Positions 23,671 to 28,383 of a stretch of DNA of 28,383 nucleotides are shown piece by piece. This DNA is from CAIUVD01 sp044338255. GTDB lineage: Bacteria > Planctomycetota > UBA11346. How positions within the stretch are numbered: position 1 is the stretch's first letter; every line of letters starts with the position of its first letter. The position numbers and the translations under genes are program-made. The notes under the pieces are model-generated. The model was not told the DNA's origin, did no database searches, and was given only the letters and a program-made list of their open reading frames with translations. The DNA lies in contig JBIILZ010000045.1 of NCBI GenBank assembly GCA_044338255.1, forward strand, positions 1 through 28,383. Reading direction: 5' to 3'.

Positions 23671-24153
23671 TCATGCCGAGGCGAGGGCTGTAGGCAGCTC
23701 ATCACCAAGCACGCGGGCGATATCGAGGAGAATGCGGATCTTGCCCTGCGATTTTCCGATCGCCGCGACGCAGGTGGTATCCACAGCTAGACCGTACGCG
23801 GGCGGCGCCTCGGTTTCGGCCTCGGTGAAACGCGCCACTTCGGCAACGCGATCCACGGCCAGGCCGATCTCTCCCTGGCGGTTCTCGACGACGATGATCA
23901 CGTTGTGCGGGTGCTCCTCGGCGGCGGCCATGCCGAAGCGCGCGCGGATGCTGACCACGGGGATGACTTTTCCGCGCAGGTTGATCACGCCCATCATCTC
24001 CGGCGGCGATCCCGGCACGCGCGTGATCGGCAGCAGGCCGATGATCTCGCGGACCTTGAAAATCTCGATGCCGTATTCCTCAGCACCTACCTGAAAGGTC
24101 AGATAAGTGCCGGCGACGAGGCCGTTGGCGGGTAACGCAGTCGATGACGTCAT
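23671..24153 (-). CDS. cheW: CheW adaptor of operon B
   Basis: A 160-residue canonical CheW linking the MCP to CheA. Landmarks are LTFQVGAEEYGIEIFKVREII (split over residues 18-38), VPGSPPEMMGVINLRG (46-61), PVVSIRARFG and the C-terminal GKIRILLDI. GGAG lies 7 bases before the ATG, which follows the cheA stop by 17 bases. It is a close paralogue of the orphan CheW at 27403, roughly three quarters identical by eye, and is far from the operon A CheW. Confidence 0.96.
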   Translation of the reverse strand: MTSSTALPANGLVAGTYLTFQVGAEEYGIEIFKVREIIGLLPITRVPGSPPEMMGVINLRGKVIPVVSIRARFGMAAAEEHPHNVIIVVENRQGEIGLAVDRVAEVARFTEAETEAPPAYGLAVDTTCVAAIGKSQGKIRILLDIARVLGDELPTALASA

Positions 24154-24170
24154 GTCGGGCTCCGAAAAGA

Positions 24171-26831
24171 TCAGGTGTGCTCGGTGGCGGCGGATCCGCG
24201 CACCAGGCAGGCAGGATTGAGGATGAGGGCCACCCGGCCATCACCGAGGATGGTCGTGCCACTGGTCGCCGGGTGATGAGCGAGGCCCTCGTCGAAGGGT
24301 TTGATCACCACTTGGCGCTGGCCGAGAATGGCGTCGACCTGAATGACGAAATCGTCGCCATGATTATCGATCACCACCAGCGTCGATTGCTCAGGATCGA
24401 CGACGCAGGAAGAGATGCCGAAGGTCGTCCCGAGATGCACCAGCGGCAGCATGCGTTCGCGGTACCTGATCACCTGGCCGTGTCCGAGGATGGTCTGCAC
24501 CTGGCCGACCTTGGGGCGCATCATCTCGACGATGCTGCTGATCGGCATGAGCAGACTCTCGGCGCCAACTTTGAGCTGCATGGCATCGAGGATGGCGGTG
24601 GTCATCGGCAGGCGGATGGTGAAGGTCGTGCCCTGGCCGACGACCGAGGCGATATGCACCGTGCCATCGGCCTCTTCGATCTGACGGCGGACCACGTCCA
24701 TGCCCACACCGCGCCCACTGACGTCGGTGACCTTCGCCGCCGTCGAGAAGCCAGGCAGGAAGACCAGTTGGAAGCAGGCCTGTTCATCCATCGCCAGGGC
24801 GGGATCGATGAGGCCTTTCTCGATGGCCTTGGCGCGCAGGCGCTGGGGGTCCATGCCGGCGCCATCGTCGATCAGGCGGATGACGACATCGTCACCGGCC
24901 TGGAAGGCCTCAAGGCGCAGGCGACCAGCGGCCGGCTTGCCCGCCGCCAGACGCGCCTCGGGCATCTCGATGCCATGGTCGATGCCGTTGCGGACCATGT
25001 GCATCAAGGGATCGCCCATGGTCTCGGCGAGAGTCCGGTCGATTTCGGTGTCCTCGCCGCCAAGGCTGAATTCGACCTGTTTCCCGAGCTTCTTGGCGGT
25101 GTCGTAGACCACCCGCGCCATCTTCTGGAAGGTTCCGCGCAACGGCACCATGCGCAGGCTCAAGGAGAGCACCTGCAGATTGCGCAGGATGCGGCCCTGG
25201 CGTGCGACCCCCTGCGCGAGCTGCGAATTCGCGATCAGCTCCGGACTATGCTGGACCATGGCCTGGGCGATGAGCAGCTCGCCGACCTGGTTCATGAGCT
25301 CTTCGAGCTTGGCCGTGGCCACCCGCGAGAAGACCTCGCCGCCGCTCTTCAGCTGATGCTGGACCGAGGCCGCCTTATCGACCTGCTGGCGGGTAGCCGC
25401 GCCATCGGCGACCAGGCGATCACCGATGCGTTCACCGGGATTGAGCTTGGCGGCGGCCTGTTCGATGACCTGACGCGGCACTCCCAGATCGGTGAGCAGA
25501 TCGCCGATGCGTTCGCTCTTCGAGGCTGGAGCGGACGTCGCATGGGCCGAGGCCACCGCACTCGGCGGAGCCGCGGCCGCCACCGGGGCACTGGCAGGGG
25601 CCGCGCCGCCGACTGTCGGCTGAATCGCCGGAATCGCCGGAATCGCCGGAATCGCCGGAATCGCCGGAATCGCCGGAACCGGCTGACTCGTCGGAATCGG
25701 CTGACTCGTCAAGGGCAAGCGCGGGGCCCCGGTCGCCACGCGGCGTTTGACCTCGGCGACCAGCTCGCGCATAGCGTCAACACCGCAGAGGACGTTGGCG
25801 ATGAAGCCCTCATCGGCGGGCGCCACATGGTCACGCACTTCCTGGATCTGGGCCTCGAAGCGATGGGCCTCCTGCTCGACCGCCGGCAGCGAGAGATAGG
25901 CGGCCATGCCTTTGACCGTATGGAAGGCCCGGAAGATACCGTTGACCTGCTCAGCACTGAGCGGCAGGCCGCCGACCACCACCGATTCCGCATGGTTGAG
26001 CAGCTCGAGGGCCTCGGAAACGAACTCGCCGAGCGCCCCCGAAGCTTCCCCGCTGCCGTCGACGTCGGCGTCGGCGCCGGCGACCTCGGAGGCAACCTCC
26101 GCCGAGGTCGGCGCGAGTGCGCGCTGGGCGTTCTCGAGCTGCGTGCAGAGCTCGAGGATGGCGGTGAAATGCTCGCTCGCGTCAGGACCACTGAGGCGAT
26201 CGGCGAGCTGCCTCATGCGCGTCATCAATGGCCGCGCCTCGACGCTCCAGGCACCCTGCAGCATGCGCTGGGCCAGCGCCGCAAGGACCTCGGCGATGCC
26301 GGCAGCATCGGTCGCACCGATGACGATGAGCTGCGCGAGGGATGCGTTCACCGCCATTACCAAATCATCGGAATGGGCACCCGCGCTCTCCGTGACCGGT
26401 GCTGGCGCTGGTGCCGCTGCTGGTGCTGCTGCTGCCATGGGCACCGATACCTTGCGCACCTCTTCGAGGAGTTGGATGCAATCGTCGTCGGCCTCAGGGA
26501 GCGTGGTCGCTTGACCATTGAGGATCGAGATGTGGACCTGCAGACGACCGACGGCCTGCAGTAGCGCGTCGAAGACCGCGATCGATCCATTGAGATCATT
26601 GGTACGCAAGGCATCGAGCACCTGCTCACCAGCATGCGCCAGCTGTTGGATGCGCAGAAGATCGAGGAAACCCGAGCAGCCCTTGATGGTGTGCAAAGAG
26701 CGGAAGCAGGCATTGATCGCTTCGGCATCGACCTCGTCGGGTTGACGGCTGAAGCCGAGCAGGATCTCTTCGGCACGAGTAAGATGGTCGGAGGCCTCGG
26801 CAACAAACTCCGAAATCATGTCGTCGGTCAT
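24171..26831 (-). CDS. cheA: CheA histidine kinase with two Hpt domains
   Basis: An 886-residue cytoplasmic kinase. The first Hpt domain has H47 in SLHTIKG and the second H304 in AFHTVKG. A low-complexity linker contains PAI repeats (about 386-403). Residues 441-491 hold two RIGDxL helical units resembling GspE/MshEN N-terminal motifs. Dimerisation helices follow (about 500-570), then an ATPase domain with N615 in HMVRNGIDHG, DDGAGMD (655-661) and GRGVGMD (707-713), then a CheW-like domain (about 745-875). No receiver is present, so phosphate goes to separate CheY and CheB. A perfect GGAGG lies 6 bases before the start, fitting the first gene of operon B. Confidence 0.96.
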   Translation of the reverse strand: MTDDMISEFVAEASDHLTRAEEILLGFSRQPDEVDAEAINACFRSLHTIKGCSGFLDLLRIQQLAHAGEQVLDALRTNDLNGSIAVFDALLQAVGRLQVHISILNGQATTLPEADDDCIQLLEEVRKVSVPMAAAAPAAAPAPAPVTESAGAHSDDLVMAVNASLAQLIVIGATDAAGIAEVLAALAQRMLQGAWSVEARPLMTRMRQLADRLSGPDASEHFTAILELCTQLENAQRALAPTSAEVASEVAGADADVDGSGEASGALGEFVSEALELLNHAESVVVGGLPLSAEQVNGIFRAFHTVKGMAAYLSLPAVEQEAHRFEAQIQEVRDHVAPADEGFIANVLCGVDAMRELVAEVKRRVATGAPRLPLTSQPIPTSQPVPAIPAIPAIPAIPAIPAIQPTVGGAAPASAPVAAAAPPSAVASAHATSAPASKSERIGDLLTDLGVPRQVIEQAAAKLNPGERIGDRLVADGAATRQQVDKAASVQHQLKSGGEVFSRVATAKLEELMNQVGELLIAQAMVQHSPELIANSQLAQGVARQGRILRNLQVLSLSLRMVPLRGTFQKMARVVYDTAKKLGKQVEFSLGGEDTEIDRTLAETMGDPLMHMVRNGIDHGIEMPEARLAAGKPAAGRLRLEAFQAGDDVVIRLIDDGAGMDPQRLRAKAIEKGLIDPALAMDEQACFQLVFLPGFSTAAKVTDVSGRGVGMDVVRRQIEEADGTVHIASVVGQGTTFTIRLPMTTAILDAMQLKVGAESLLMPISSIVEMMRPKVGQVQTILGHGQVIRYRERMLPLVHLGTTFGISSCVVDPEQSTLVVIDNHGDDFVIQVDAILGQRQVVIKPFDEGLAHHPATSGTTILGDGRVALILNPACLVRGSAATEHT
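25622..25675. repeat. 9-bp tandem repeat, six perfect units, in operon B cheA
   Basis: GAATCGCCG six times, encoding P-A-I repeats in the linker after the second Hpt domain. A related TCGGAATCGG string follows at the edge. Confidence 0.95.
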
Positions 26832-26837
26832 GACCGG

Positions 26838-26842
26838 CCTCC
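26838..26842 (-). promoter_or_regulatory. ribosome-binding site of operon B cheA
   Basis: GGAGG on the minus strand, 6 bases before the ATG at 26831. It fixes the cheA start and argues against coupling to the short frame upstream. Confidence 0.85.
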
Positions 26843-27402
26843 ATTCGGCAACGCCGCACCCGTACGGAGCTGGCCACCGCCGCTGCCGTTTCCTTTTTCT
26901 TCTACGGACATTGCTAATTCACGATTCAGCATGGCTGACAGATGAATCCGCAGCCCTCTCAAGCGCGTAAATCGAGAAGGTTGGTACATGTGAGTACCTG
27001 AACCGTACATCACGATCAATCGGTTACGCAAGGGCGATTTAATAATTACCTAGAAATTTCCGATTTATCCCTCGCCCGTTTAATGAGAGTTTTAATGACA
27101 TTCGTTCGCAGATGATTACCTGAACTCAGAAACCGTTTTCGGGAATTAAATGCAAGTCATTACATAACAATAAATTTATATTAACTAGAAATAACGTACT
27201 TATTACTTAGGTTAATTACGAGCCCAGATGTCCTTGATCGGAAAGCTCAGATTTTCAATTTTTTCGGTTCAGTTTCGCAACCGTAATTGCGCTCAAATCG
27301 CAAAAAAAACAGTCAGCTTATGTTGTCAGAGATCCACCGGACCAAAAAAGCAGATGCTGCCCTTCTGCGTTTTGGGAGTTGATGAAATGATTCCGAGATG
27401 GC
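26843..27402. other. 560-base intergenic region with an AT-rich core; presumed operon B promoter region
   Basis: No credible gene. The core, about 27030-27345, is strikingly AT-rich against the GC-rich surroundings. ATTAC occurs five times between 27045 and 27219, and an inverted repeat GGTAC/GTACC with a 6-base spacer lies at 26983-26998. No promoter pair can be assigned with confidence. The string AAGGAAACGGC appears here, upstream of cheA, and again just upstream of the orphan cheW start. Confidence 0.5.
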
Positions 27403-27855
27403 TCAGCGCTGGCCGAGCACTTTCTGAATGTCGAGGAGGATGCGGATTCGGCCCTGGGACTTGCCGATCGCGGACACGCAGGTGGTGTCGACGGACATAC
27501 CGTACGGTGGCGGGGCTTCGGTCTCGGCCTCTGTGAAACAAACGACTTCGCAGACCCGATCCACCGTCAAACCGAATTCGATGCCTCCGTTCTCGACGAC
27601 GATGATGACGTTTTGCGGATGGGCCTCGACCTTGGGCATGCCGAAACGGGTGCGCATGCTGATCACCGGGATGAGATTGCCGCGCAAGCTGATCACTCCC
27701 ACCATATCCGGCGGAGAGCCAGGAACCGGGGTGATCAGCTGCATGCCGATGATCTCGCGGACCGTGAAGATCTCGATGCCGTACTCCTCGGCACCCACCA
27801 GAAACGTCAGGTAGGTGCCAGCTACACGACCGACCGGGACAGCAGGTGAGGTCAT
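27403..27855 (-). CDS. cheW: Orphan CheW, paralogue of the operon B CheW
   Basis: A 150-residue CheW with the same landmarks as the operon copy: YLTFLVGAEEYGIEIF, VPGSPPDMVGVISLRG, PVISMRTRFG and GRIRILLDI. It lacks the last few residues of the operon copy and has small changes across the middle strands, consistent with duplication followed by divergence. AGGA is about 14 bases before the ATG, farther than ideal. It stands alone between an AT-rich spacer and insertion-sequence remains, so it may be expressed independently of operon B and could serve a different receptor set. Confidence 0.94.
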   Translation of the reverse strand: MTSPAVPVGRVAGTYLTFLVGAEEYGIEIFTVREIIGMQLITPVPGSPPDMVGVISLRGNLIPVISMRTRFGMPKVEAHPQNVIIVVENGGIEFGLTVDRVCEVVCFTEAETEAPPPYGMSVDTTCVSAIGKSQGRIRILLDIQKVLGQR

Positions 27856-27944
27856 CAGGCAACGCCGTTTCCTTTAACAAAAACACTCTGATTTCTCTGT
27901 AAAAATAGCGCTTGACAGCAGCCAGAAAAAAATTTCGGGGCCTT

Positions 27945-28169
27945 ATGGCCTCTTTCTCACAGCCGCGTGCAACCGTGGACGACGTCCGCGCAATTCTCAC
28001 CTCATTTGCGGGCCTCTTCGAGCGGTCCCGTCTCCTTGGTCCCCGACAGGTGGTGGTGACACTCTTGTACATGATCAGGGACAATTGCGGTTATAAACGT
28101 GCCCTGGACACCGTTTCGGCTCTGATGGGTGCAGAATTCGGCTGGAAGAAGTTTCCGCCTGTGGAGTCT
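27945..28169 (+). pseudogene. 5' fragment of a transposase gene (IS4-like), apparently interrupted
   Basis: The only plus-strand coding signal. From the ATG at 27945 a frame is open to the window end, but only about the first 75 codons look like protein. A stretch RSRLLGPRQVVVTLLYMI, then a CGYKRALD segment and FGWKKFPP, resembles the N-terminal domain of some IS4-type DDE transposases. After about 28165 the reading becomes Gly/Arg-rich with no family resemblance, so the gene seems cut there by other DNA. TTGACA lies 28 bases before the ATG without a matching -10 box. The window end prevents seeing any continuation. Confidence 0.45.
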
Positions 28170-28383
28170 CAAAACCTTGGCCGGTCCAGTCTCAATACTC
28201 TGGCCAGTTGTTGGGGTTGGTGTAGCGGTCTGATCAGGTTTGGCTATGGTGCAGGTGTGCCGGTCGGAGGGAGGAACCCAGGTGGTGCTGGGGCCAAGCG
28301 CCGACCGGAGGCTCGACAGCATACTGTTGGTCAGCGACGCCCGGCCGCGAGGTCGGGCGTCGCCTTTGGGTCCGGCGATCCGG
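28165..28383. mobile_element. possible end of a second insertion element within the transposase fragment
   Basis: Two direct 20-base repeats (28165-28184 and 28188-28207, starting AGTCTCAA, 16 of 20 identical) lie at the point where transposase similarity stops. Repeated end sequences of this kind occur in IS21-family elements, which is the basis of a tentative guess. No transposase gene of this element is visible before the window ends. Confidence 0.3.
28334..28363. terminator. GC-rich hairpin with a GCGA loop
   Basis: Arms GCGACGCCCGGCC and GGTCGGGCGTCGC pair over 13 bp (one G-T) around a GCGA tetraloop. CTTTGGG follows on the plus strand, only a weak T-tract. It could be a terminator or part of an insertion-sequence end. 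Confidence 0.4.

Noticed and set aside
24144..26564. Plus-strand open frame of about 806 codons opposite cheA
   Set aside because: Antisense shadow of a GC-rich gene; the minus strand encodes a complete CheA, and the plus-strand product is His/Arg/Asp-rich low complexity with no family features.
26828..27031. 67-codon minus-strand frame ending in an ATGA overlap with cheA
   Set aside because: The overlap mimics the operon style, but there is no ribosome site, no recognisable sequence, and cheA has its own strong GGAGG.
27912..27947. Complete promoter for the transposase fragment
   Set aside because: TTGACA is present, but no acceptable -10 hexamer lies 16-18 bases downstream.
28002..28322. 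106-codon minus-strand frame opposite the transposase fragment
   Set aside because: Spans the apparent insertion junction, has no family features and opposes the better-supported plus-strand frame.

Overview
This is a GC-rich bacterial window in which every confidently called gene is on the minus strand, so transcription runs from high to low coordinates. It is almost entirely signal transduction: two chemosensory operons with a three-gene sensor/kinase block between them. The lineage cannot be fixed from sequence alone. Hanks-type Ser/Thr kinases (one with a DWG rather than DFG motif), a receiver-DUF4388 (PatA-like) protein and abundant minisatellites would suit a planctomycete/PVC-type or deltaproteobacterial-type genome; this is a weak inference.

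Operon A (about 11535 down to 115) has nine genes: a divergent CheW-like protein, a pseudo-receiver/degenerate PP2C-like protein, a receiver-DUF4388 protein, CheY, CheW, a PilJ-like MCP, a large hybrid CheA-REC, a second divergent CheW-like protein and a complete Ser/Thr kinase. Six of the eight junctions are 4-bp ATGA stop/start overlaps. The order resembles type IV pilus-type (Pil-Chp/PatA-like) chemosensory systems, with a Ser/Thr kinase and a phosphatase-like protein built in. It has no cheR or cheB.

Middle block (17203 down to 11832): a DWG-type Ser/Thr kinase with a helical tail, then a membrane-anchored NMT1/THI5-like solute-binding protein directly followed (2-nt gap) by a hybrid histidine kinase. 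No permease or ATPase is present, so the binding protein is probably the ligand sensor of the kinase. Copies of one inverted-repeat (MITE-like) element lie on both sides of this block, and the last codons of the histidine kinase run into one copy.

Operon B (26831 down to 17664): cheA (two Hpt domains), cheW, MCP, cheR, cheD, cheY, cheX, cheB, then a further cheY. This is a complete adaptation-competent set. A second cheW (27403-27855), a close paralogue of the operon cheW, stands alone beyond an AT-rich spacer. At the right edge, on the plus strand, is what looks like the 5' part of a transposase gene, apparently interrupted by another element.

The most unusual trait is the number of short tandem repeats. 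At least eleven arrays occur; all intragenic ones have units of 9, 12, 15 or 18 bp and so keep the frame, while the two intergenic ones have units of 7 and 10 bp. They lengthen linkers or tails of CheA, MCP, CheW-like and PatA-like proteins, and one lies inside the ATP-binding domain of the hybrid histidine kinase.
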